Shown here in pieces: positions 33,850 through 41,606 of a stretch of DNA of 64,000 nucleotides. Source of the stretch: Sphingobacteriales bacterium 44-61 (lineage in GTDB: Bacteria; Bacteroidota; Bacteroidia; Chitinophagales; Chitinophagaceae); the NCBI GenBank assembly GCA_001898405.1, contig MKTW01000010.1, positions 170,405 through 234,404 of the forward strand, read 5' to 3'. The first letter of the stretch is position 1, and the number at the start of each line of letters is the position of its first letter. Both the position numbers and the translations under genes were made by a program. The notes beneath the pieces were generated by a model that saw nothing but the letters and a program-made list of their open reading frames with translations, did no database searches and was not told the DNA's origin.

Positions 33850-34887
33850 TTAGAGATATTTTTCAATAGACTCAGTTGATTTTGATAAAAGTTTCTGAAA
33901 CCAATTGTCGATCAATAAATCTGTTCGCAGAGGGTTGGTCAGGTCGTAAAAAACTGAATTGTTTTTATCTCGAAATAAAATTGGAATTTCTTTGTTAGTG
34001 GGGTGTTCACAAACATTGGGTTGAGCCCAGCCCTGCATCTCTGGTGTATAGTAAAATACTCGCTCTTCAGAATCAATGGATTTTTCTTCTTCCCCATTTT
34101 TAGACAACTTAATAAGTTCCAAACTAATAGCAAGATCTTGGGTTGTTACTATTTGCATGTAAAATTCATCCTGAAAAAGAAACCCACACTTTAGAAGATA
34201 ATCGCCATACCCAAAGTAAGAGCGATTTCGAAAAGGGCCAAACTCATTTAAGAAAACCTTGTCAACTATGTTTCGCTGTAAGACTTTACATTTATTGTTG
34301 AAGCAATCTTTAAATATTCCCATCTCCTCTTTTGCCCGCTGAACGGCAACTTGCTCGTGCTGTAAATTGATAATAGATCGCTTTTGTTCCACCCTGTCGA
34401 TGAAATTTTGATATCTTTCTTTGACCGTTAGCGGCTTAACGATACCACCTTCCTCTGTTACTTTAAATTCTATAAAATGAGCAATTTCCTCAATGGAGAA
34501 TCTAAACGGACTTGCATAAATTTGAGTAGAGGGGTACCAAGGTGGAATTTCGCTTTGTACCATCGGAATTACCATTAAGAAATGATATCCTTCGTTTTTT
34601 ACCGCTGTCCTGTCAATGATAGCGTTTCGTTCAATTTCGGTATAATATGAATTGCTCCATTCGTCCCTGGAGAGAATTACGACTACCCTGCTCTCTTCTT
34701 TAAATATTTTGGAAAATTCTTCGGGCCCTGATTTACTGATAAGATCCTCTTGCCTGTTCTCATAAAAGAACACATTGAGATTCGGATTGAGAGCTTTTAC
34801 AAGCTTTCTTGCAAAGTCGACATCCTGCTTGCAGAGCGAGATTGCGACGTCCCATTTGTAGGGTTTTAAAGATGAAAAATTTGCCAT
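33850..34887 (-). CDS. TIR-domain protein, candidate NADase effector
   Basis: A 345-residue protein. Residues about 10-150 are a TIR domain: first strand KWDVAISLCKQDVDFARKLV (Box 1-like), FFYENRQED at the BB loop, VVVILSRDEWSNSYYTEIE with Glu84 at the place of the NADase catalytic glutamate, and FLMVIPMV later. The C-terminal 190 residues match nothing I know; they begin with a charged helix (residues about 165-200), then an alpha/beta region. Bacterial TIR proteins commonly hydrolyse NAD+ or make signal nucleotides in antiphage systems. The start at 34887 is fixed by a stop two codons upstream. It is the last gene of a three-gene opposite-strand operon in the element. Confidence 0.8.
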   Translation of the reverse strand: MANFSSLKPYKWDVAISLCKQDVDFARKLVKALNPNLNVFFYENRQEDLISKSGPEEFSKIFKEESRVVVILSRDEWSNSYYTEIERNAIIDRTAVKNEGYHFLMVIPMVQSEIPPWYPSTQIYASPFRFSIEEIAHFIEFKVTEEGGIVKPLTVKERYQNFIDRVEQKRSIINLQHEQVAVQRAKEEMGIFKDCFNNKCKVLQRNIVDKVFLNEFGPFRNRSYFGYGDYLLKCGFLFQDEFYMQIVTTQDLAISLELIKLSKNGEEEKSIDSEERVFYYTPEMQGWAQPNVCEHPTNKEIPILFRDKNNSVFYDLTNPLRTDLLIDNWFQKLLSKSTESIEKYL

Positions 34888-35230
34888 TTTCTATTTCCTT
34901 CAATGTTGCTATTATTTCGCTTCTAGCTTTCAAACCACTTTTGTTAACATTAAAGTTATTACCAATTATTAGTTTTCCCACTCTGCGAAATGGATTAAAT
35001 TTTAAATGATCAATCTTTCTCCTTTCAAACCATTCGTCTAAAGTTTCAAAATACTTCTGAACACCCGGATATTCATAGAGAATTTGGAATTCATATTTAA
35101 TGAAATCCAGATCTTCTTTCTTAATTATTTTCATTTCAAAAAGCTGACTAATATTCGAAAATAGGCCAAGGAGTTTATCTAATTTCCTTTCATCTTCAGA
35201 CTGCGGCAGCATTAACTGTCGTGTACTCAT
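34760..35230 (-). CDS. Unknown protein upstream of TIR gene
   Basis: From ATG 35230 this frame encodes 156 residues (ATG 35212 is a second choice; a longer start at 35335 would overlap the upstream gene by 140 bases). The first 85 residues are helical and polar (DERKLDKLLGLFSNISQLFE, IKKEDLDFIKYEFQILYEYP), loosely like DUF4760 proteins, without membrane segments. The last 43 codons overlap the TIR gene in another frame, and their translation is rich in Cys/Arg/Lys and not protein-like. The natural protein may therefore once have ended near 34890, or the overlap is real and couples translation. Function unknown; position suggests a partner of the TIR protein. Confidence 0.55.
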   Translation of the reverse strand: MSTRQLMLPQSEDERKLDKLLGLFSNISQLFEMKIIKKEDLDFIKYEFQILYEYPGVQKYFETLDEWFERRKIDHLKFNPFRRVGKLIIGNNFNVNKSGLKARSEIIATLKEIENGKFFIFKTLQMGRRNLALQAGCRLCKKACKSSQSESQCVLL

Positions 35231-35795
35231 TAAAATAATGGGTGTTGTTATGATAACTATTGAATTCATTTTGGGTTTGTAAAATAACAGCCGATTGTTT
35301 AACATGTAAAAGTGCATTCGCGGATTTCTTGCCAAATTCCGGTGACATGATCTGTCCTACAGCCTGGGATAATGCTTCTTCAAAATTATTATCTGCTTCG
35401 GTTAGGAATGCCTGCAAAATGCTCGCATATTCATTAACCAGTAGCTTATTGATCCCTTCCATTTGCAAAGGGTAGTAAGGTTTGCCAAACGAGCCCAGGT
35501 AATACACAATGCCGGTAACCCGGGAAAGCAAGTATTTAAACCCGTGGGAGGCCCGGTAATTTAAAATGTAGGCCATTGGCTGAGCCAACCCGGTCCCTGT
35601 CTTACGTTCCTTCTTAAATAGCTGGTAAAGCCTGTAATGACCCAATAGTCGCTGGTAAATATCCTGATTATACCAACCTGTCCATTCGAGGAACCGGCAA
35701 TCCAGGTGACCGGTTAAACAATTCAATTTGTCTTTCCAGAAATAATCCCTGTCCGGCAGTGGATGCCGGTGCAATACACTCAAATCCATACTCAC
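35196..35795 (-). CDS. Unknown protein at head of the TIR operon
   Basis: A 199-residue protein I do not recognise. It is rich in Tyr and Leu, with segments WTGWYNQDIYQRLLGHYRLY and GFKYLLSRVTGIVYYLGSFG, and a polar C-terminal tail with many Asn/His/Thr. No signal peptide or clear TM helix. It starts 134 bases from the tRNA-Asp 3' end (ATG 35795; ATG 35789 also possible) and overlaps the next gene by 17-35 bases. As first gene of the element's opposite-strand operon it could be a control, sensing or mobility protein. No function is proposed. Confidence 0.6.
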   Translation of the reverse strand: MSMDLSVLHRHPLPDRDYFWKDKLNCLTGHLDCRFLEWTGWYNQDIYQRLLGHYRLYQLFKKERKTGTGLAQPMAYILNYRASHGFKYLLSRVTGIVYYLGSFGKPYYPLQMEGINKLLVNEYASILQAFLTEADNNFEEALSQAVGQIMSPEFGKKSANALLHVKQSAVILQTQNEFNSYHNNTHYFNEYTTVNAAAV

Positions 35796-35818
35796 AATTT
35801 TCTACTTAAATTTACGGT

Positions 35819-35887
35819 AAGTCATGTGAAGACGAGTAAGGAAATGCCAATAAAACGATGGCAGATAGAGTAAAAAATAGAGTAAAA
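35819..35887. repeat. Integrase arm-site-like repeats, right end
   Basis: AAGTCATGTGAAGA (35819-35832) is the inverse of the left-end 14-mer. GATAGAGTAAAA (35864-35875) and ATAGAGTAAAA (35877-35887) repeat a left-end sequence directly. They lie 40-110 bases inside the right att copy. Confidence 0.5.
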
Positions 35888-35892
35888 ACAAG

Positions 35893-35915
35893 AAACCCGC
35901 GACTAGCGCGGGTTT
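35893..35915 (-). terminator. Terminator of tRNA-Asp, brought by the element
   Basis: AAACCCGCG (35893-35901) and CGCGGGTTT (35907-35915) form a perfect 9-bp hairpin with a 5-base loop. Read on the minus strand it is followed by TTTCTTGTTTTT, giving a good terminator 15 bases after the tRNA. Confidence 0.8.
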
Positions 35916-35927
35916 GAGGTCGATTTC

Positions 35928-35942
35928 TGCGGACCGGACGGG
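35928..35942. repeat. attR-like site within tRNA-Asp 3' end
   Basis: TGCGGACCGGACGGG covers the last 13 bases of tRNA-Asp (35930-35942) and two flanking bases; identical copy at 30943-30957. Confidence 0.8.
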
Positions 35943-36003
35943 ACTCGAACCCGCGACCTCCGCCGTGACAGGGCGGCATTCTAACCAACTGAACTACCGA
36001 TCC
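35930..36003 (-). tRNA. tRNA-Asp (GTC)
   Basis: A complete 74-base cloverleaf without encoded CCA. Acceptor stem GGATCGG pairs with CCGGTCC (one T-G pair), discriminator G. The anticodon stem CCGCC/GGCGG encloses CTGTCAC, giving anticodon GTC for aspartate. The T-loop is GGTTCGAGTCC-like. The gene serves as the attachment site of the neighbouring element and remains intact after the insertion. Confidence 0.95.
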
Positions 36004-36093
36004 GTACCCGTTGTTTTCGGGACGGCAAAGATAGGAGTGCACACCCTTCTTTCCAAAACTTTTTGACCAGTTTTTATTTTTTATCCTGCCAAT

Positions 36094-38046
36094 TTATTGA
36101 CGCAAAACAAATTTCCTGCTGAACGCCTCCTCTTCCGTTTGAACCACTACCACATAAGTTCCTGCAGGCTTCCCCTGAAGCCCGGGTACTTTAAGCTGGT
36201 TGCTTCCTTTTTGCAGACTGGCCCGAGTGCTGTACACCAACCTTCCCTCTGCATTATAAATACTGATCTTTGCAGCCGAAGCCCGGTTTACTGTCAATTG
36301 CATTTGCAGCCATTCAGTCGTCGGGTTAGGATATATTTTCAACTGTTCACTGGAAGAAGCTGATAATTGAATAGCCGGACTTACCTGCCGGGATCCATCT
36401 TTATTTATCAGCACGACCCGGTAATAAACAACAGAAGGATCATTGGCCAGGGTTTCGTTAAAAGAGTATGAACCTGCAAGTGAAGAAGACGATACCATGT
36501 CCATCCGGCCAGCCAGCGTAAAGAACTTGCCATCAGAGCTCCGCTCTATTTCAAAATGCCCGACAAAAGAATTATTCCGGACCTTCCAGTGCAACAAAGT
36601 GGTTGGTCCTGCAAGCGATCCTTTGAGATCATAAAGTTCATTTGCTGCCAGCACTGTACAGCCTGTCATTGGCACTATATCGATCGTATCGCTTGCATAA
36701 GGTGTGCAACCGGCATGCAGCATTTGCTTTACAATGTAAGTGCCCGGCTGGTCCACATACACTGAACTGGCATCAGGCGGGGTTACAATGTTACCATTTG
36801 CTGTGGACCATTCATAGAGGGAACCATCAACAGGATTGATGACCGATAGCTCTGCTACCGAACCATCACATAAGAGGGGTGTTTGTGTAGCTACCTCGGC
36901 ACGGGAAGCCAGGAAAAAATCGAACGGCCCTATAAAATCTTTTAATTCTGCCGTAAAAGAACTGGAAGACCTGGTTTTAGTCAGGATCCGGCGAAAAGGC
37001 ATGTTGCAGTTATTACTGCCAAGAATGCCTGAACCATCGAGGCCGAGTTTGCTCAGGTTCACGGAAAATTCAACATATTGATTGACGGCGTAGTCAGTTA
37101 CAAACGATTGGTCCCTCAATATAATACCAAATGGGCCACCCCATGTGCCGGCGCTGCTCGCCAGTCCTGTAAAATAAGTACCTGCCTGTTTGGGAACAAT
37201 GCCGGCATATCCGAAAGTTGCTCCCATAGAAGCACCATCAAATGAACCGCTCCAGTCAAACGAAGCCGGGATAGTTAAGAGCGAAGCTCTGTTGATCCAT
37301 ATGCGGGCATCAATGGCTGTGAGCGCAGAGTTTTGATATTCTGCACTGAAAATGATATCCCCTGCTTTTAGCACATTGCCGGCTGCATCGAATTCCCAGC
37401 TGGTATGCCCGGCGTCAGGGCCGTAGCCGGAAAACTTACGGGTGCTGCGGTCAAAGAAGATATCTGTCTGGTACATTTCAAAATCGAAATAGCGGTTACC
37501 ATTGTTATTGTCCATTGAAAGGCCTCCGAACATCCAGAGAGAATCGGTGGGCAGGGTGCCGTCCCGGCGGATATGCATCATCATGTCCAGGATATCGTTT
37601 TTATCGGGGATGGATTGCGCCTGAGGGCTGTTCCAGTTGGCCGGGCTATCACCGTTTTTATTTGACCCCGAAGCATATACAGTAGAGTCACTATCATGAT
37701 AATCACGAATGAACACAGCGTCGATCCAGACCTTGTTATCTACAACTGTAAAGGGATTCACGCTCATAGGCCTGAAGAAGGGCAGGCGGCGGAAAGCCAT
37801 GTCTGAAGCGTAACGGGCCATAATGCCAGCTGCGCCTGTGGTATCGATCACCGACTTGCCATTACCCATACTTCCGGGATGGGTGAACCAATCATCATTA
37901 TCCAGCAGGGGAGCTCCTTCCTTGAAATTGGAACGGAGGTCGGCATCCACACCGAAATTGGCGCGAAGTACCGGCGTAGTGATCTGAGTATGAGCATCAA
38001 TGGAGAAAAGCACCATTAATAGAAGAGCTGGTAGAAGTGTCTTCAT
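36094..38046 (-). CDS. T9SS-exported surface or secreted protein
   Basis: A 650-residue protein starting with a signal peptide (MKTLLPALLLMVLFSIDAHT; ATG 38046). The C-terminal 80 residues are a type A T9SS sorting domain: LKIYPNPTTEWLQMQL, KISIYNAEGRLVYST, LQGKPAGTYVVVVQT and the ending FSRKFVLRQ. The middle holds long beta-rich stretches, including an immunoglobulin-like segment around residues 430-475 (LCDGSVAELSVINPVDGSLY, WSTANGNIVTPPDASSVYVD). No catalytic domain is recognised. It would cross the outer membrane by the type IX system. It lies 90 bases from tRNA-Asp and is not part of the element. Confidence 0.85.
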   Translation of the reverse strand: MKTLLPALLLMVLFSIDAHTQITTPVLRANFGVDADLRSNFKEGAPLLDNDDWFTHPGSMGNGKSVIDTTGAAGIMARYASDMAFRRLPFFRPMSVNPFTVVDNKVWIDAVFIRDYHDSDSTVYASGSNKNGDSPANWNSPQAQSIPDKNDILDMMMHIRRDGTLPTDSLWMFGGLSMDNNNGNRYFDFEMYQTDIFFDRSTRKFSGYGPDAGHTSWEFDAAGNVLKAGDIIFSAEYQNSALTAIDARIWINRASLLTIPASFDWSGSFDGASMGATFGYAGIVPKQAGTYFTGLASSAGTWGGPFGIILRDQSFVTDYAVNQYVEFSVNLSKLGLDGSGILGSNNCNMPFRRILTKTRSSSSFTAELKDFIGPFDFFLASRAEVATQTPLLCDGSVAELSVINPVDGSLYEWSTANGNIVTPPDASSVYVDQPGTYIVKQMLHAGCTPYASDTIDIVPMTGCTVLAANELYDLKGSLAGPTTLLHWKVRNNSFVGHFEIERSSDGKFFTLAGRMDMVSSSSLAGSYSFNETLANDPSVVYYRVVLINKDGSRQVSPAIQLSASSSEQLKIYPNPTTEWLQMQLTVNRASAAKISIYNAEGRLVYSTRASLQKGSNQLKVPGLQGKPAGTYVVVVQTEEEAFSRKFVLRQ

Positions 38047-38351
38047 GGGTATCAGTTTTTGAAAAACGGCAATGCCGGTCTTTCGAAGGACTGGATTTGC
38101 CACAAGATAAAAAAGGGTTCAGGGTTGCTATAGTATTGGTGGATAAAAGGGATAAAAAAATACTCCTGTTCAAAAACTTACTGGTAATCTTCCCCAAACT
38201 CCGGGTAGTATGTTTCCCATCCATACCCGTTTGAGTTCTAGCCGGGTGCATGCTTTTTATTCCCTATACCCGGTTTAATTCAAACCCGTTCATAACCCAT
38301 TCGCGCTCATTCGCATTTAATCCCTTAATTTTAGCCCCACATTTTTAGACT

Positions 38352-39323
38352 ATGCCATCAAACGCCAATAGACAATTTTTGGATTTTGAAAAACCGGTTA
38401 AGGACCTGATCGACGAAATTGAGAATACGAAGAACCGCCAGGAGAAGACGCATATTGATATGAGCGATATGATCCAGCGGTTAGAGCAAAACATCATTGA
38501 GAAACGGAAGGAGATCACTAAAAACCTCAGTAGCTGGCAACGTGTGCAGCTTAGCCGTCATCCGGACAGGCCTTATACCACGAAATACATTACCAAAATG
38601 ACCGAAAACTTCGTGGAGCTTTTCGGTGACCGGAATGTAAAGGATGATAAAGCCATGGTAGGTGGCTTTGCTTCACTGAACGGGGAAACGGTAATGATCA
38701 TCGGCCAGCAGAAAGGAAGCAATACCAAAATGCGTCAGCTGCGCAATTTTGGTATGGCCAACCCGGAAGGTTACCGCAAGGCGCTTCGCCTGATGAAACT
38801 GGCAGAAAAGTTCAACAAACCGATCATTACACTGATCGATACTCCCGGAGCTTATCCCGGTCTGGAAGCAGAAGAAAGAGGACAGGGGGAAGCTATCGCC
38901 CGCAATATTTATGAAATGATCCGCCTCAAAGTTCCGGTCATTTGCGTGATCATTGGGGAAGGCGCCAGTGGCGGCGCACTCGGCATCGGTGTAGGTGATA
39001 AAGTGTTCATGATGGAAAATACCTGGTACACCGTGATCAGCCCTGAAAGCTGCTCCTCCATTCTCTGGCGAAGCTGGGATAAAAAGGAAGTGGCTGCCGA
39101 ACAACTTCGACTCACTGCCGACAAAATGCTCGGCTTCGGACTTATAGACGGCATCATCCCTGAACCAATCGGCGGCGCCCACTGGGACTATGACCAGGCT
39201 GCTCAATTGCTCAAAGATTACCTGCTGCCCATTCTCCAGGAACTAAAGCAAAAAACACCCGAGCAACGGATCAATGACCGCATCGAGAAATTCGGCAAAA
39301 TGGGATTCTGGGAAGAAGATTGA
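38352..39323 (+). CDS. accA: Acetyl-CoA carboxylase carboxyltransferase subunit alpha
   Basis: A 323-residue protein, the normal length for AccA. It forms, with AccD, the carboxyltransferase that moves CO2 from biotin to acetyl-CoA, giving malonyl-CoA for fatty acid synthesis. Motifs: an N-terminal helical part ([20 protein letters not shown]), [29 protein letters not shown] and the oxyanion region [19 protein letters not shown], followed by [15 protein letters not shown]. accB and accC are at 61500-63434 in this window; accD is not seen. A TAATTTTAG box stands near 38327. Confidence 0.97.
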   Translation: MPSNANRQFLDFEKPVKDLIDEIENTKNRQEKTHIDMSDMIQRLEQNIIEKRKEITKNLSSWQRVQLSRHPDRPYTTKYITKMTENFVELFGDRNVKDDKAMVGGFASLNGETVMIIGQQKGSNTKMRQLRNFGMANPEGYRKALRLMKLAEKFNKPIITLIDTPGAYPGLEAEERGQGEAIARNIYEMIRLKVPVICVIIGEGASGGALGIGVGDKVFMMENTWYTVISPESCSSILWRSWDKKEVAAEQLRLTADKMLGFGLIDGIIPEPIGGAHWDYDQAAQLLKDYLLPILQELKQKTPEQRINDRIEKFGKMGFWEED

Positions 39324-39419
39324 GCCGGGAGTCGATAGTAAGAACTCAATCAGGCAGAACCTCTAAATCAAGGACTCGATTATCAATTTTTAAAATAGAA
39401 ATTCTAAAATCAGACTAGT

Positions 39420-39491
39420 TCAATTCGCGTAATTCGCGGCAATCTCATATCCTTCGCGCAATTCGTGTTTATTAGTGTAATTCGTATTTAA
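39420..39491. repeat. Degenerate AATTCG-rich intergenic repeat
   Basis: AATTCG recurs at short intervals (AATTCGCGTAATTCGCGG, CGCAATTCGTG, GTGTAATTCGTA). This kind of AATTCGnG repeat is a dispersed intergenic sequence in Bacteroidota and usually codes for nothing. It occupies the promoter region of dapA. Confidence 0.6.
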
Positions 39492-39494
39492 GTT

Positions 39495-40376
39495 ATGGTA
39501 CTTCAGCAAAAATTCACCGGCACCGGCATCGCCATCGTAACACCTTTTCATGCAGACGGATCCATTGATTGGGACAGCTATAAAAAGCTGATCGAATTCT
39601 GGATCGCTGGTAAGGTGGACTACCTCGTGGTATTGGGTACTACTGGTGAAAGTGCTACCGTACATGGTGAAGAAAAGCAACAGGTATTCTCTTTCGTTGC
39701 CAAAACAGTGAATGGCCGTTTGCCCCTTGTGGCCGGTATTGGCGGTTATGATACGAAAGAAGTGCTCGATGGTTTTGCTAAATTCGATTTACAGGGTTAT
39801 GATGCGATATTGTCTGTATCGCCTTATTATAACAAACCTAACCAGGAAGGTTTATTCCAGCACTATAAAGCGCTGAATGACAAAGCGCCATTGCCGATCA
39901 TGATGTATAATGTGCCTTCCCGTACAGGGCAGAACATGACTGCAGCAACACAGCTTCGCATTGCACATGAATGCAAAAAGATCTTTGCTACCAAGGAAGC
40001 CAGCGGCAATATGGAGCAGATCATGCAGATCATTAAATACAAACCAGCCGATTTTATGGTGATCAGCGGTGATGATGCATTGACCCTGCCCATGATCGCA
40101 TTAGGTGCTGCCGGTGTTACTTCGGTTGTAGCCAATGCTTATCCCAAAGAGTTCGCTGATATGGTAAGGCTTTGCCTGGCGGATAATTTTGCTGAGGCTC
40201 GCGAACTGCATTATAAATACACAGATATTATCAACTCCATGTTTGCAGAGGGCAGCCCCAGCGGCGTCAAAGCTTATCTTTCTGAAATGGGATTATGTCA
40301 GAATACTTTCCGTCAACCTGTTTGGCCGGTAAGCGCTTCTTTACATGCAAGTATCAAGGAGCTAATGAAGAAATAA
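39495..40376 (+). CDS. dapA: 4-Hydroxy-tetrahydrodipicolinate synthase
   Basis: A 293-residue class I aldolase of the DapA family. It condenses pyruvate with aspartate semialdehyde, the first step to lysine and diaminopimelate. Motifs: GTGIAIVTPFHADGSIDWDS, the substrate loop VVLGTTGESATV, catalytic Tyr in YYNKPNQEGLFQHY, YNVPSRTGQNM, and the Schiff-base lysine in IFATKEASGNMEQ; VISGDDALTLP follows. Length and order are typical. It stands 4 bases before the esterase gene, with which it may be co-transcribed. Confidence 0.96.
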   Translation: MVLQQKFTGTGIAIVTPFHADGSIDWDSYKKLIEFWIAGKVDYLVVLGTTGESATVHGEEKQQVFSFVAKTVNGRLPLVAGIGGYDTKEVLDGFAKFDLQGYDAILSVSPYYNKPNQEGLFQHYKALNDKAPLPIMMYNVPSRTGQNMTAATQLRIAHECKKIFATKEASGNMEQIMQIIKYKPADFMVISGDDALTLPMIALGAAGVTSVVANAYPKEFADMVRLCLADNFAEARELHYKYTDIINSMFAEGSPSGVKAYLSEMGLCQNTFRQPVWPVSASLHASIKELMKK

Positions 40377-40380
40377 TTTT

Positions 40381-41511
40381 ATGGTACGGATATACTTTTG
40401 CTTGCTGCTACTCTCAGCTCATTTAACAACAATGGCTCAGAACACTGTTCGTATTGAAATAAGTAAACTCCCGGAATATCATCCGTCGGGCAGTGATATT
40501 TTTGCCGCCGGTTCTTTCAATGGCTGGAACCCTGCCGACACGAATTACCGGTTTAAGAAAACCGGTAAAGGCGCTTACTATCTTGACCTGTCATTGCCCG
40601 ATACTTCTTACGAATTCAAACTTACCCGCGGTGCATGGGACAAGGCTGAATGCCAGAAAAACGGAACACATTCACCCAACCGGACCCTTAAAACAACCGG
40701 CAGCAAGACCATAGAGCTGGAAGTACAGGAATGGGCTGACCGTTTTCCTGCCCAATCTAAAAAAAGCTCGGCAACAGCGCAGGTACATATTATTGATACG
40801 GCATTCCTGATACCTCAATTAAAACGTACCCGTCGTGTATGGATCTATCTTCCCAAAAACTACTCAACGGATGTAGCAAAGCGTTACCCCGTGCTGTACA
40901 TGCACGATGGTCAAAACGTTTTTGATAATGCCACTTCTTACTCCGGCGAATGGGGTGTAGACGAATTCCTGGACTCAACCAAACTTGCTCAAAGCATTGT
41001 AGTGGCAACAGACCATGGCGGCAGTAAACGGCTGAACGAGTATAACCCTTACGACAATGAACGTTTCGGGGAAGGAGAGGGCGGCGCTTATGCCGACTTC
41101 CTGGTAAAAACCCTGAAGCCCTATATCGATAAGCATTACCGCACACTAAAAGATAAAAGGAATACGGCTGTAGCCGGCAGCTCAATGGGGGGATTGATCT
41201 CCCTTTATGCAGTATTGAAATACCCTGCAGTATTTGGCGGAGCCGGTGTATTCTCTCCTGCATTCTGGATCAGCGGAACACAGATCTTTGATGATATAAA
41301 GAAATATGGCGGGAAAATGAATTCCCGGATCTATTTCTACGGTGGCAAACTGGAAGGTGAAACAATGGTACCCGATATGCAAAGGGCTTACAATGATCTC
41401 AAATCCGTTTCCCGATCTGAAATGACCATTCATATTCTCGATGACGGAAAACACAATGAACCAACATGGAGAAAAGAATTCCCCCTGTTTTATGAGTGGC
41501 TACATCAATAA
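40381..41511 (+). CDS. Exported esterase (enterochelin esterase-like) with N-terminal CBM48-like domain
   Basis: A 376-residue exported protein (signal peptide ends at TTMAQ). Residues about 20-120 look like an early-set/CBM48-type sandwich (IFAAGSFNGWNPADTNYRFK, DTSYEFKLTRGAWDKAEC). The C-terminal alpha/beta hydrolase shows YPVLYMHDGQNVFDN, the nucleophile elbow AGSSMGGLISLY (catalytic Ser), and the final histidine region DGKHNEPTWRKEF. Such proteins cleave ferric-siderophore, feruloyl or other esters; the substrate is not known. It starts 4 bases after dapA and ends before a 54-bp palindrome. Confidence 0.85.
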   Translation: MVRIYFCLLLLSAHLTTMAQNTVRIEISKLPEYHPSGSDIFAAGSFNGWNPADTNYRFKKTGKGAYYLDLSLPDTSYEFKLTRGAWDKAECQKNGTHSPNRTLKTTGSKTIELEVQEWADRFPAQSKKSSATAQVHIIDTAFLIPQLKRTRRVWIYLPKNYSTDVAKRYPVLYMHDGQNVFDNATSYSGEWGVDEFLDSTKLAQSIVVATDHGGSKRLNEYNPYDNERFGEGEGGAYADFLVKTLKPYIDKHYRTLKDKRNTAVAGSSMGGLISLYAVLKYPAVFGGAGVFSPAFWISGTQIFDDIKKYGGKMNSRIYFYGGKLEGETMVPDMQRAYNDLKSVSRSEMTIHILDDGKHNEPTWRKEFPLFYEWLHQ

Positions 41512-41549
41512 CCTTCACTGGCAAGCAAAACAAGAATATATTTAAAATG

Positions 41550-41603
41550 ATTCCTTCCCGTTCTTCCCGCCTTACCGGTAAGGCGGGAAGAACGGGAAGG
41601 AAT
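41550..41603. terminator. 54-bp perfect palindrome between convergent genes
   Basis: Bases 41550-41576 are the exact reverse complement of 41577-41603, centred on ACCGGT. A GC-rich 27-bp stem between the esterase (plus) and RNase Z (minus) ends most simply works as a two-way transcription stop. Confidence 0.8.
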
Positions 41604-41606
41604 ACC

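Larger units (their letters stand above)
30943..35942. mobile_element. Integrative element in tRNA-Asp (about 5 kb)
   Basis: The element lies between 15-bp direct repeats (starts 4985 bases apart), the right one being the true 3' end of tRNA-Asp. A tyrosine recombinase gene starts 159 bases from the left repeat. Cargo: Fic protein, and an opposite-strand operon of two unknown genes and a TIR protein. Each end has its own tRNA-type terminator hairpin, one from the old chromosome (30912-30936) and one brought by the element (35893-35915). The interior has arm-type repeats near both ends and AT-richer cargo. No conjugation, replication or phage structural gene is present, so it is a small island or a satellite that needs help to move. 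Confidence 0.8.

Noticed and set aside
35231-35335. Upstream extension of the 34760-35230 gene to an ATG at 35335
   Set aside because: It would overlap the 199-aa gene by 140 bases and adds a hydrophobic, non-conserved-looking start; ATG 35230 or 35212 fits better.
35812-36042. Small frame across the tRNA-Asp region
   Set aside because: It runs through the tRNA gene and its terminator on the tRNA strand; no protein is expected.
39420-39680. Minus-strand frame upstream of and into dapA
   Set aside because: Its repetitive Asn/Tyr/Glu translation comes from the AATTCG-rich intergenic repeat.
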